From Muribaculaceae bacterium (GTDB taxonomy: Bacteria; Bacteroidota; Bacteroidia; Bacteroidales; Muribaculaceae): DNA of 43,007 nt. A program made the translations under genes and the position numbers. How positions within the stretch are numbered: position 1 is the first letter of the stretch; the number at the start of each line of letters is the position of its first letter. Below are positions 1-7,076 of this stretch, one piece after another. Where the stretch lies: NCBI GenBank assembly GCA_017964485.1, contig JAGCRW010000008.1, positions 1-43,007 of the forward strand, read 5' to 3'. Under the pieces are notes generated by a model that was not told the DNA's origin, did not search any database, and was given only the letters and a program-made list of their open reading frames with translations.

Positions 1-932
1 ACAATAAGTTAGAACTTGACCCAGAGGACGATGCCGCCACTGCCAACTGGGGTCCAGAGTGGTGCATGCCGTCGCAGGAGCAGATTCAAGAGCTCTACAA
101 CAACTGCTTCAGTGAGTGGACTACGCTTAACGGTGTGAATGGTCGTCTGTTCACTGGTCCTAACGGCGCATCGATGTTCATGCCAGCTGCTGGCTCTTTT
201 GGCAACTATTGGTCGCGTACGCTCCTCAGCTCCGATCCGTACTACGCTTATATCCTGTACTTCTACTCGGGCAGCGTGTTCCGGGACTACAGCGATCGTT
301 ACGTCGGTCAAAGTGTGCGTGCAGTACGTGTGCAAGAGCATGAGTACGTTGACCTAGGTCTTCCCAGTGGCACGTTGTGGGCGACGATGAACGTGGGTGC
401 CAACAGCCCTGAGGAATACGGCGACTACTTCGCCTGGGGCGAGACCACGCCAAAGGAATGGTATGACTGGAGCACTTACCAATGGTGGAACGGTGGCACC
501 GACGCGTACGCGTTAACCAAGTACTGTAATAACAGTGAATTTGGCTATAATGGCTTTACTGATAATAAGACTGAGCTTGACCCTGAGGACGATGCCGCCA
601 CTGCCAACTGGGGTCCAGAGTGGCGCATGCCGTCGCTTGCGCAGATTAAGGAGTTGTATATGAATTGCACCTGGGTATGGACAACGCAGAACGGTATTAA
701 TGGTAGGTTGTTCACTGCAAGCAACGGCGCGTCGTTATTCTTGCCAGCGACTGGCGACCGCTGGAAGGGGGAGTTTAAAAACGTTGGCTCTTGGGGATAC
801 TATTGGTCGCGCGAGCTTTTCGAATACCCCAACAGCGCTTGGAGCCTGTACTACATCACGAACGAAGCTGTAGGCTGTAACAATGTCACCCGAAGCTACG
901 GTTTCACAGTACGTGCAGTACGTATGCCATAG
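1..932 (+). CDS. FISUMP-repeat surface protein, 3' part (5' end outside window)
   Basis: The reading frame is open from the first bases of the window and ends at the TAG at 930-932, so the start lies upstream. The visible 310 residues hold one complete and one partial copy of a domain with the landmarks EYVDLGLPSGTLWAT, YFAWGETTPK, WGPEWRMPS and GRLFT, ending in VRAVR. This matches the Fibrobacter succinogenes major paralogous (FISUMP) domain, common in tandem in secreted or surface proteins of Prevotella-like bacteria; its function is unknown and its fold may be C-type-lectin-like (inference). The two copies are offset by 561 bp (187 codons) and are close in DNA as well as protein, which suggests recent duplication or gene conversion. 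An internal ATG at 66 is not the real start, because similarity to the second repeat extends upstream of it. A strong terminator follows. Confidence 0.85.
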   Translation, partial: NKLELDPEDDAATANWGPEWCMPSQEQIQELYNNCFSEWTTLNGVNGRLFTGPNGASMFMPAAGSFGNYWSRTLLSSDPYYAYILYFYSGSVFRDYSDRYVGQSVRAVRVQEHEYVDLGLPSGTLWATMNVGANSPEEYGDYFAWGETTPKEWYDWSTYQWWNGGTDAYALTKYCNNSEFGYNGFTDNKTELDPEDDAATANWGPEWRMPSLAQIKELYMNCTWVWTTQNGINGRLFTASNGASLFLPATGDRWKGEFKNVGSWGYYWSRELFEYPNSAWSLYYITNEAVGCNNVTRSYGFTVRAVRMP

Positions 933-965
933 AATTAGCACTGTCTCCTTCGCATGAAACGTCAA

Positions 966-1007
966 AAAAGAGTCCGCACGCTCGATGAGCCAAGTGCGGA
1001 CTCTTTT
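966..1007. terminator. Intrinsic terminator after the FISUMP gene
   Basis: A perfect 14-bp inverted repeat (966-979 with 994-1007) encloses a 14-nt loop and is flanked by A and T runs. It lies 33 bp after the stop of the FISUMP gene and could work in both directions. Confidence 0.9.
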
Positions 1008-1114
1008 GCGTCAGCAATTAATTATGCATTGTATAATGGCACAAAAATCAGGCGCCACCTCAAGGTTGCTTGAAGCGACGCCGTTGTGAGCGAAATATGA
1101 AAAGGAAATAATTC

Positions 1115-1170
1115 TAAGTGTTAAGAGTCAAGTTTTAAGTGTTAAGTAGGGACGAGGCCTGCCTCGTCCG
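1115..1170. repeat. TAAGTGTTAAG repeat plus REP-like palindrome
   Basis: Degenerate copies of AAGTGTTAAG (1115-1148) lead into GTAGGGACGAGGCCTGCCTCGTCCG. Positions 1150-1169 form a perfect 9-bp inverted repeat around CT. The same composite recurs at 27225-27281 with one mismatch in the palindrome. It resembles a dispersed REP-type intergenic element. Confidence 0.75.
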
Positions 1171-1183
1171 CTACTGTCAAGTT

Positions 1184-2641
1184 TTATACACCGAAGGTGA
1201 GTACTGTGAAGTAACGTCCACCGTCGTACATGGTGTTGAGGTTCACAAATCCGCTGCCGTTGCGTCCGTACCACGAGAAGTGGCCGTTACCGCTATTGAT
1301 TGGAGTGCCAAAGGTGTTGCACAGCGAGTTGTAGAGGCTACGGAAGCGATAGTCATCTTGATAGGATGCGGAGGTGACAAACTCGGCATAGTACATGCCG
1401 CCATCAACATCGTACTGCAGCATCACATCGGGCCAGCTGTATCCCATCATGTTCACGTCGCGCAGATATACCACATTGTCTTGATATCCGTCGATGTCAT
1501 ACCCGTTGTAGTAGAGGTAGTTGAGCGAAGCGTCAAGATAGGTGCCAAACTCCAATCCCAAAACTCCCGAGATGATGGGTGCCGAGGCATAGTAACGATA
1601 GCCTACGGGAATTACTGGGCGATAGTACCAAATAATGCGTGGACGCCACTGACGGAAAGGAGGTGCGATTGGTGCTCGCCAGCTCCAACGGTTGTAGCGG
1701 TAGTAGTCGTACCAGCGATCACGTGGTCCGCGAGGACGCACACTGCTGTGCCAGCGATAGCGGTCGTAGTCGGGGCGTGGGCCTCCGTGGTTGATGCCAC
1801 CATGATGTGATCCACCGGGACGATGGCTAGGTCCACTACCAGGACGGCCGTTACCTGGGCCACCGTGGCCACCACCAGAACGATGGTTGTCATTGCCTGG
1901 ACGATAGTTGCCACCATTATTTCCGCCATGTCCTCCACCGGGACGATGGTTGCCATTGCCTGGGTTCACATTGCCGCCGCCATGATTGCCGCCGTTGCCA
2001 CCTGGAGGGTTCATGTTTCCATTACCTGGACGGTCGTTGCCACCACCTGGGCGAGTGTTTCCGTTGCCATTATTGCCACCAGGACGGTTGTTGCCATTGC
2101 CTGGTTTTGGATTTAAGCCGTTATTGCCTTTGTTGGTTTGGCTGCCAGGCTGATAGATGCGGTTGTTGTCATTGCTGAAATTCCTGTTCTCAGGACGACC
2201 TGGATTGGCGTTTGGGCGCTGATTTTGGTAGCCTTTGTTGTCGCCGCCATAGTTCCTGCCACCACCATTATTGCCACTACCGTGGTTGCTACCGCCACGT
2301 GGACGGTTGTTGTCACCGCTAGGTGAATAAGACGGGCGCGAATTACTCATGCTCTGCGAACTACTACGGTTGCTGGGAGCACTGGGTGTGCTGGGGCGAG
2401 TTTGAGGGGCCGTTGCCGAGCTGCGGGGGGCGCTGCTTGGGCGTGATTGCGGTGTTGAAACACTGCGGTCGGAGCGTGGGCTCGGTGAAGACTGCTGCAT
2501 CGACTGTCTTGGACGGTCGCTACCGCCACCTGAACCATGTCCGCCTGGTCGGCGACCTTGCGCCGATACTGGCGCTGCTAGAGCAATGATTGCCGCTGTG
2601 AGCGCCACACTTGATAATACGTGGTAAAATTTGCTTTTCAT
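1184..2641 (-). CDS. Secreted Gly/Asn/Arg/Pro-rich protein with folded C-terminal domain
   Basis: This 485-residue protein starts with a clear Sec signal peptide ending in APVSAQ (about residue 28). Residues 30-130 are rich in Gly, Ser, Arg and Pro. Residues 130-300 are a long disordered stretch of GNGN, RPGG and GGNHGG-type repeats. From about residue 300 the composition turns to Arg, Tyr and Trp, and the last 130 residues look like a globular Tyr-rich domain ending FTVLTFGV. I do not recognise a named family. An exported, basic, low-complexity protein with a C-terminal domain could bind cell-wall or extracellular polymers, but that is inference. The gene stands alone, and the opposite-strand frames through it are artefacts of the repeats. 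Confidence 0.75.
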   Translation of the reverse strand: MKSKFYHVLSSVALTAAIIALAAPVSAQGRRPGGHGSGGGSDRPRQSMQQSSPSPRSDRSVSTPQSRPSSAPRSSATAPQTRPSTPSAPSNRSSSQSMSNSRPSYSPSGDNNRPRGGSNHGSGNNGGGRNYGGDNKGYQNQRPNANPGRPENRNFSNDNNRIYQPGSQTNKGNNGLNPKPGNGNNRPGGNNGNGNTRPGGGNDRPGNGNMNPPGGNGGNHGGGNVNPGNGNHRPGGGHGGNNGGNYRPGNDNHRSGGGHGGPGNGRPGSGPSHRPGGSHHGGINHGGPRPDYDRYRWHSSVRPRGPRDRWYDYYRYNRWSWRAPIAPPFRQWRPRIIWYYRPVIPVGYRYYASAPIISGVLGLEFGTYLDASLNYLYYNGYDIDGYQDNVVYLRDVNMMGYSWPDVMLQYDVDGGMYYAEFVTSASYQDDYRFRSLYNSLCNTFGTPINSGNGHFSWYGRNGSGFVNLNTMYDGGRYFTVLTFGV

Positions 2642-2829
2642 ATTCGTTTATATTTTGATGTTTATAATTATTTTTATTGTATCACCAGCCTAACTAGGCC
2701 GACAATGTATTGTTTTGACAAAAAAATCACACCTTAGTTTAATTGTTTTATTCCCAAACCCTACCCAAAATGGGTGAGTAAGGAGATTTTATAGACAAAT
2801 CCGCAAAAAGCATAGAAGTTTCCATTTGA

Positions 2830-2898
2830 AGTAGGAAGTAAGAAGTAGGAAGTAAAAAGTACAAAGGCCTCTTACCTCTCAACTCTTACCTCTCAACT
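2830..2898. repeat. Short intergenic tandem repeats reaching into the fur 3' end
   Basis: GTAGGAAGTA-type units (2831-2860) are followed by two exact copies of CTTACCTCTCAACT (2871-2884 and 2885-2898). The second repeat includes the stop codon and last codons of the Fur-family gene. It belongs to the same class of simple, degenerate intergenic repeats seen at 1115, 3690, 3957, 22654, 27225 and 28450. Confidence 0.6.
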
Positions 2899-3349
2899 CT
2901 AAACTGCTATCACTGCACTGGGGACACAGGCCTTTGAGCACATAGTTGATGCTGTGAACCTTGAAGTTTCCGGGCAACGTCACCACAGGGGCGGCTATAC
3001 GGCTCAGGCAGAAGGTGCGCTGGCAACGCTCACAGTAGAAATGGGCGTGCATATCGTCGAGGTGCTCGCCATCCTCACCGCAGTGGCAGTCGGCTTGGCA
3101 CACGGCATACTTAAGTGAACCTGTGCCGTCGTCGATGGCGTGGATGAGGTGGTGAGTAAGAAACAATGTGATGCAACGGTAGATGGTCGATTTGTCCACA
3201 GTGTCTAGCTTGTCCTCGAGGCTCTGCAGCGAGAAAGCGTCGTCGCAACTGACCATCGCCTTGAGGACCAAGATGCGCATGGCAGTGGGCTTGATGTCGC
3301 GCTGCTCGAGCAGGTCAATGATATGTTGTTCACTATCCATTGTCACCAT
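2879..3349 (-). CDS. Fur-family metalloregulator
   Basis: The protein has 156 residues (153 if the ATG at 3340 is used). The N-terminal half is the Fur winged-helix DNA-binding domain, with KPTAMRILVLKAM and DKSTIYRCI as the recognition region. The C-terminal half holds the metal-binding and dimerisation signature HAHFYCERC, a further Cys after it, and a closing CPQC, which would form the usual structural zinc site. Fur, Zur and PerR cannot be told apart by reading. The first ATG overlaps the stop of the upstream YqaE-like gene by 7 nt and the ATG at 3340 falls just after it, so the two are translated together. The last residues (about SSLELRGKS) are encoded by the repeat at 2871-2898, so the tail is probably not native. 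Confidence 0.9.
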   Translation of the reverse strand: MVTMDSEQHIIDLLEQRDIKPTAMRILVLKAMVSCDDAFSLQSLEDKLDTVDKSTIYRCITLFLTHHLIHAIDDGTGSLKYAVCQADCHCGEDGEHLDDMHAHFYCERCQRTFCLSRIAAPVVTLPGNFKVHSINYVLKGLCPQCSDSSLELRGKS

Positions 3350-3681
3350 CCTTGCCAGCCGCTACTCTGGTTATTGTTACTTGACATCCTGCGCGGCCGG
3401 TCAAAAGGCGACTGCTGCTGGGTGCCAGTGTTATCGTTTCGGTTATTGCTAGCCATGCGTTGACTAATGCTTGACGACTGCTTGTTCTGCAACTTGCCCA
3501 CTTGGTGGCTACTACCGCCTTGCTTGCGCTGCTCCTTCCTGAGCACCACAAAGGCGTAGATGATTCCAGGAATCCAACCTAGGCATGTGAGAGCGAAAGC
3601 GACAAGATAGGTGCCGCACCCCTTGTCAACCACGGCAAAGGGCGGAAACACTACAGCCAATATTTTTCTAGCGAGAGACAA
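3343..3681 (-). CDS. YqaE/Pmp3 family membrane protein with polar C-terminal tail
   Basis: The first 50 residues match the YqaE/Pmp3 (UPF0057) family: two transmembrane helices around the signature FPPFAVVDKGCG and a second helix containing CLGWIPGIIYAFVVL. Family members are normally about 50 residues. This one (112 residues) carries a polar tail rich in Gln, Ser and Asn ending SGWQGW, with no recognisable domain. Plant and yeast Pmp3 influence membrane potential and salt tolerance; bacterial roles are unclear. It overlaps the Fur-family gene downstream, which suggests metal or stress co-regulation. A short paralogue lies 115 bp upstream at 3797-3949. Confidence 0.85.
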   Translation of the reverse strand: MSLARKILAVVFPPFAVVDKGCGTYLVAFALTCLGWIPGIIYAFVVLRKEQRKQGGSSHQVGKLQNKQSSSISQRMASNNRNDNTGTQQQSPFDRPRRMSSNNNQSSGWQGW

Positions 3682-3689
3682 CTTTTTTA

Positions 3690-3790
3690 AGTGTTAAGTG
3701 ATAAGTGTTAAGTTTTAAGTTTTTCGTGAATGTGAACGTGAAACGTGAACGGTTTTGATTTCAATCCTCATTTCACGTTCCCCGCGCGAG
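3690..3790. repeat. Intergenic repeat block (TAAGTGTTAAG and GTGAACGTGAA units)
   Basis: AAGTGTTAAGT-like units (3690-3722) are followed by GTGAACGTGAAACGTGAACG and then by a segment ending ATTTCACGTTCCCCGCGCGAG, which is partly complementary to the first part and could form a hairpin. The block at 3957-4085 has the same order with related sequence. Confidence 0.6.
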
Positions 3791-3796
3791 TGTACC

Positions 3797-3949
3797 CTAG
3801 TCGTTGTTTAAAATCACGAGGGCAGCAATCACACCTGGAACCCATCCACAACAAGTGAGGAGGAGAGTGATGAGAAATGACCCACAACCTTTGTCTACCA
3901 CAGCCAGTGGCGGAAAGATGATAGCTAATAAAACTCTTAAGCAGGACAT
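3797..3949 (-). CDS. Small YqaE/Pmp3 family membrane protein (50 residues)
   Basis: Reading the minus strand from the ATG at 3949 to the TAG at 3797 gives a 50-residue protein with the core FPPLAVVDKGCG, a second hydrophobic helix and CCGWVPGVIAALVIL. That is the usual full length and both signature helices of the YqaE/Pmp3 family. It closely resembles the first 50 residues of the next gene downstream (3343-3681) but has no polar tail, so the two are tandem paralogues. The gene is easily missed because of its size. It probably inserts into the cytoplasmic membrane. It sits between two related intergenic repeat blocks, which may have mediated the duplication (inference). Confidence 0.88.
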   Translation of the reverse strand: MSCLRVLLAIIFPPLAVVDKGCGSFLITLLLTCCGWVPGVIAALVILNND

Positions 3950-3956
3950 GATTTTG

Positions 3957-4085
3957 TAAGTGTTAAGTTAGTGTTCAGTTTTAAGTTGAATGGAGCAAAA
4001 ATCATGCCATATTTCGGGAACGGGAACGGGAACTATTTCGATCGCTATCCTCATTTCACGGTTCCCGCGAGCGAAGCGAGTTTAT
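3957..4085. repeat. Intergenic repeat block related to 3690-3790
   Basis: This block has TAAGTGTTAAGTT units, then GGGAACGGGAACGGGAAC, then TCCTCATTTCACGGTTCCCG and GCGAGCGAAGCGAG. The order and much of the sequence match 3690-3790 (shared core TCCTCATTTCACG). The GGGAACGG and GTTCCC parts could pair. Confidence 0.6.
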
Positions 4086-4088
4086 GTA

Positions 4089-5669
4089 TCAGTTCGTCCG
4101 GCCCACTCGTTGCAGTGGTTTCACATCGGCTGCATTGAAGTAGTAGTTCATGAGGAAGACACCCTTCTCATAGCCCATCACCACCACGCAGCCGGCATCG
4201 CTAGTAAACGTGCCGTCATCATTGATGCCAAAGCCTTTCTTGCCCATCTCTTGGGTGATAAGCTGCAAAATCTCCTCCTCGGTACCTGGCGCGCACTCCC
4301 TGACGGGATATTGCAGCGTCACACCACGAACCACAGCGTTGTAGTTGAACTGAGCCGACGACTGGGAAGCTGTTGCGATGCTGTCACTTGCACTAGGCGC
4401 ACCAGCCTTGAGAGATGCAATCTCACGGTCGAAATGGTAAGTAAGAATCAGTGGAGGCAGCGGACCTGTTAGCTCGGTGGCGCCCACATAATTGTCGGGG
4501 TTCATGCCCACCGCCTGGTTTATCTCCATAAGCGTGCCACCCTTTCGCACGTTGAACACAGCGTCTTTGTCAAAGAGTTGCAGCAAGGTTGCCGCCACCT
4601 TTGCGGGGTTTACATATCCACGTCCGGCAGCCTCTTCAAAGTTGTTGCCGTTGACGAAGTCAACAAACTTGGCATTGCCCACTTGCTTGCCTTTCTCGTC
4701 AACAATCATCATCACCGAGTCTTGGGCGACGATAAATCGGTCGGGGGTAATGTTGATGATGCCATTATACTTAATACCGATAAGCGTATCGTTGTTCGCG
4801 TCAACGAGTCCCATGCGGTCGCCCTTGATGACCATGTAGCGGTCTTTACCCACGTGCTTCACATCGCGGTAATTGACCTCTTTAATCTTCTTGGGAATCG
4901 CCAGCGTGTCGGTAGTCTCTTTGCCTTTCTTGTCGAGATAGACAATTTTCTGGTCCTCTGCCTGCATCACCTTGAGCGTGCCGTTGATGAAATATCGGTT
5001 GATAGGCAGGTATTTATCGCTGTCGAAGTCAAACAATTTCTCGCCCTTCTTGTTAATGACCACCAAACTCGAAACGGCAGTAGTGTCGGCAACCTGGCTC
5101 TCCGACACCAGCGCGGCATCATCAAAAAGGAAGGCATTGGCAAGGCCTAGATGCGGCCCTATCACTGTGTCGCCCTTGGTGTCGACAAATCCAGTCAATC
5201 CACGGTCGTCTTTCACTATAGCGAGGTCGCCCAGGAACATCGACGCCGAGTTGATGCTTGGCGGCAACTTCTTTACCGTTTGGCAATTCTTGTCGATGAC
5301 TTGCAGGTCCTCACCCGGAAGGCAGGCAATGGCATAGCCACCGTTGAAGCTCGTTGCCGAGCAGTAGGGCTTGCTGTTGACAGGCTTAGAGCAGTCGGCC
5401 ACATTGTAATAGTTGATGCGAGCCGTCTCGTTGTCATAGACGTAGAACATATCCTCATGCACAGCCGAAGGTATGCCGCTGATAGCATTCTTAGCAACGA
5501 TGTCGCCATTCTCAACGTTGATGATGCTCCACTTGTCGCTGCCCTGCAGCCTCACTGTCAAATACTTAGTCTCCTCTTGAAAAGGATAAATGCCATTATC
5601 CTTGTTGCCACAAGAACTAAGAGTTACAAGCACTACTAAGAGAGAGCAGATATAAAAAATTTTCTTCAT
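4089..5669 (-). CDS. WG-repeat lipoprotein
   Basis: The 526-residue product begins with a lipoprotein signal peptide ending LSSC (Cys20), so it is probably anchored in an outer or inner membrane leaflet. The body is built from repeated strands of the form (V/I)-(V/I)-(N/D)-x-K-G, for example VVINKKGEKLFDF, VYLDKKGKETTD and MIVDEKGKQVGN. This is characteristic of WG (KWG) beta-propeller-like repeat proteins of Bacteroidetes, which are thought to mediate binding at the cell surface. The C-terminal 130 residues look like a separate globular domain. The gene stands alone. A TATTTTTG box at 5697-5704 on the minus strand is a possible -7 element. A start other than Met1 is unlikely given the signal peptide. 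Confidence 0.8.
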   Translation of the reverse strand: MKKIFYICSLLVVLVTLSSCGNKDNGIYPFQEETKYLTVRLQGSDKWSIINVENGDIVAKNAISGIPSAVHEDMFYVYDNETARINYYNVADCSKPVNSKPYCSATSFNGGYAIACLPGEDLQVIDKNCQTVKKLPPSINSASMFLGDLAIVKDDRGLTGFVDTKGDTVIGPHLGLANAFLFDDAALVSESQVADTTAVSSLVVINKKGEKLFDFDSDKYLPINRYFINGTLKVMQAEDQKIVYLDKKGKETTDTLAIPKKIKEVNYRDVKHVGKDRYMVIKGDRMGLVDANNDTLIGIKYNGIINITPDRFIVAQDSVMMIVDEKGKQVGNAKFVDFVNGNNFEEAAGRGYVNPAKVAATLLQLFDKDAVFNVRKGGTLMEINQAVGMNPDNYVGATELTGPLPPLILTYHFDREIASLKAGAPSASDSIATASQSSAQFNYNAVVRGVTLQYPVRECAPGTEEEILQLITQEMGKKGFGINDDGTFTSDAGCVVVMGYEKGVFLMNYYFNAADVKPLQRVGRTN

Positions 5670-5754
5670 ACAAATTTCATTTTATCATTCAATCTGCAAA
5701 AATAATATTTTTGTAGGAATAAAGAATCCCATTTATTACTAAAAAACTATAATA

Positions 5755-5786
5755 AAAACTCACGGACTGTATCGCCCGTGAGTTTT
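5755..5786. terminator. Intrinsic terminator downstream of the aldolase gene
   Basis: An 11-bp inverted repeat (5755-5765 with 5776-5786) has A and T runs at its ends, 27 bp beyond the aldolase stop. It is bidirectional in form. Confidence 0.88.
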
Positions 5787-5812
5787 CTGATTTTGGTGAT
5801 GTTACGCAGTAA

Positions 5813-6814
5813 TTACTCAGCCTTGCCGTCGCTGCCAAGCACTTCGATGATTTTGTGCTTGTAGAGCTTGGTCATCTCGTCGCGTGCGGGACCACAGTAC
5901 TTGCGTGGGTCAAACTCGCCTGGTTTATCGGCGAACACCTTGCGAACTGCTGCAGTGAAAGCTAAGCGGCTGTCGCTGTCGATGTTGATCTTGCACACTG
6001 CGCTCTTGGCGGCCTTGCGGAGCTGCTCCTCAGGAATGCCTACTGCGTCGGGCAGATTGCCTCCGTGAGTGTTGATGATGTCAACATACTCCTGTGGCAC
6101 TGATGATGAGCCGTGAAGCACGATGGGGAAGCCAGGAAGTTTCTCCATGATGGCGTCGAGCACGTCGAATGCCAATGGGGGAGGAACGAGCTTGCCAGTC
6201 TGTGGGTCACGAGTGCACTGCTCGGGCTTAAACTTGTAAGCGCCGTGGCTGGTGCCAATAGAGATTGCCAGTGAGTCGCAGCCTGTGCGGGTAGCGAAGT
6301 CGATAACCTCCTCAGGCTTAGTGTAGTGTGACTCCTCGGCCTGAACGTCATCCTCAACGCCAGCGAGCACGCCAAGCTCAGCCTCAACGGTCACGTCAAA
6401 CTGGTGAGCATACTCAACAACCTTCTTTGTCAAAGCGATGTTCTCCTCGTAGGGCAGCGAGCTGCCGTCAATCATCACGCTCGAGAAGCCAAAGTCAACA
6501 CAGCTCTTGCACACCTCAAAGCTGTCGCCGTGGTCGAGGTGGAGGCAAATCTGTGGGTTCTCCCAACCAAGTTCCTTGGCATACTCTACAGCGCCCTGTG
6601 CCATGTAGCGAAGCAGGGTTTGATTTGCGTAGTTGCGTGCACCTTTAGAAACTTGCAGGATAACAGGCGATTTAGTCTCGGCGCTAGCCTTGATGATAGC
6701 CTGAAGCTGCTCCATGTTGTTGAAATTGAAGGCGGGAATTGCATAACCTCCATTGATTGCCTTAGCAAACATCTCGCGGGTGTTGACCAGGCCTAATTCC
6801 TTGTAACTTACCAT
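5813..6814 (-). CDS. fbaA: Fructose-1,6-bisphosphate aldolase, class II
   Basis: The 333-residue protein is a zinc-dependent class II aldolase that splits fructose-1,6-bisphosphate into dihydroxyacetone phosphate and glyceraldehyde-3-phosphate in glycolysis and runs the reverse reaction in gluconeogenesis. Visible signatures are IPAFNFNN near residue 26, HLDHGD at 92-97 (catalytic Asp94 and zinc ligand His95), VEAELGVLAGVED near 143, ISIGTSHGAYKF and VLHGSSSVP. The family length is normal. The gene is a single cistron between a terminator and a strong promoter (TTTG-N19-TAATTTTG at 6880-6910), with a leader of about 60 nt. A second, weaker copy of the promoter lies just upstream. Confidence 0.97.
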   Translation of the reverse strand: MVSYKELGLVNTREMFAKAINGGYAIPAFNFNNMEQLQAIIKASAETKSPVILQVSKGARNYANQTLLRYMAQGAVEYAKELGWENPQICLHLDHGDSFEVCKSCVDFGFSSVMIDGSSLPYEENIALTKKVVEYAHQFDVTVEAELGVLAGVEDDVQAEESHYTKPEEVIDFATRTGCDSLAISIGTSHGAYKFKPEQCTRDPQTGKLVPPPLAFDVLDAIMEKLPGFPIVLHGSSSVPQEYVDIINTHGGNLPDAVGIPEEQLRKAAKSAVCKINIDSDSRLAFTAAVRKVFADKPGEFDPRKYCGPARDEMTKLYKHKIIEVLGSDGKAE

Positions 6815-6879
6815 AATAATAATTCTGTTTTTAAAGATTGAATAAATTCTAATCTGTTATCTCATCTATTTTTCGACTG

Positions 6880-6910
6880 CAAAATTAGTGCAAGTTGAGA
6901 GAAATACAAA
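6880..6910 (-). promoter_or_regulatory. Bacteroidetes-type promoter of the aldolase gene
   Basis: On the minus strand, TTTG (6907-6910) is separated by 19 nt from TAATTTTG (6880-6887), an exact match to the primary sigma factor consensus of Bacteroidetes. The expected transcription start is about 60 nt before the aldolase ATG. Confidence 0.85.
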
Positions 6911-7012
6911 ATGAAATGCAAAGATTTTCATTTTTATTTCCGAAACGCCGCCTAATTTATCTAAAATTAGTGCAAGTTGAGAGAAAAACCAAATTTATTT
7001 GAGTTTTTCCGC
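6880..7012 (-). repeat. Tandem copies of a promoter-bearing repeat
   Basis: Read on the minus strand, two units share TTTCTCTCAACTTGCACTAATTTT (6880-6904 and 6962-6985). The upstream unit (6962-7012) has TTTG-N20-TAATTTTA. The junction GATAAATTAGGC at 6950-6961 precedes the second unit, as it precedes a third copy at 39346-39414. Confidence 0.75.
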
Positions 7013-7076
7013 AGAGCAAAAAAGCAATTTATTGGTATATATTTACGTTATTATATATACTGAAAAAACCGAAAGA

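Noticed and set aside
1139-1810. Plus-strand frame of 223 codons opposite the Gly/Asn-rich gene
   Set aside because: An antisense shadow of the low-complexity gene; its Val/Ala-rich product has no domain features.
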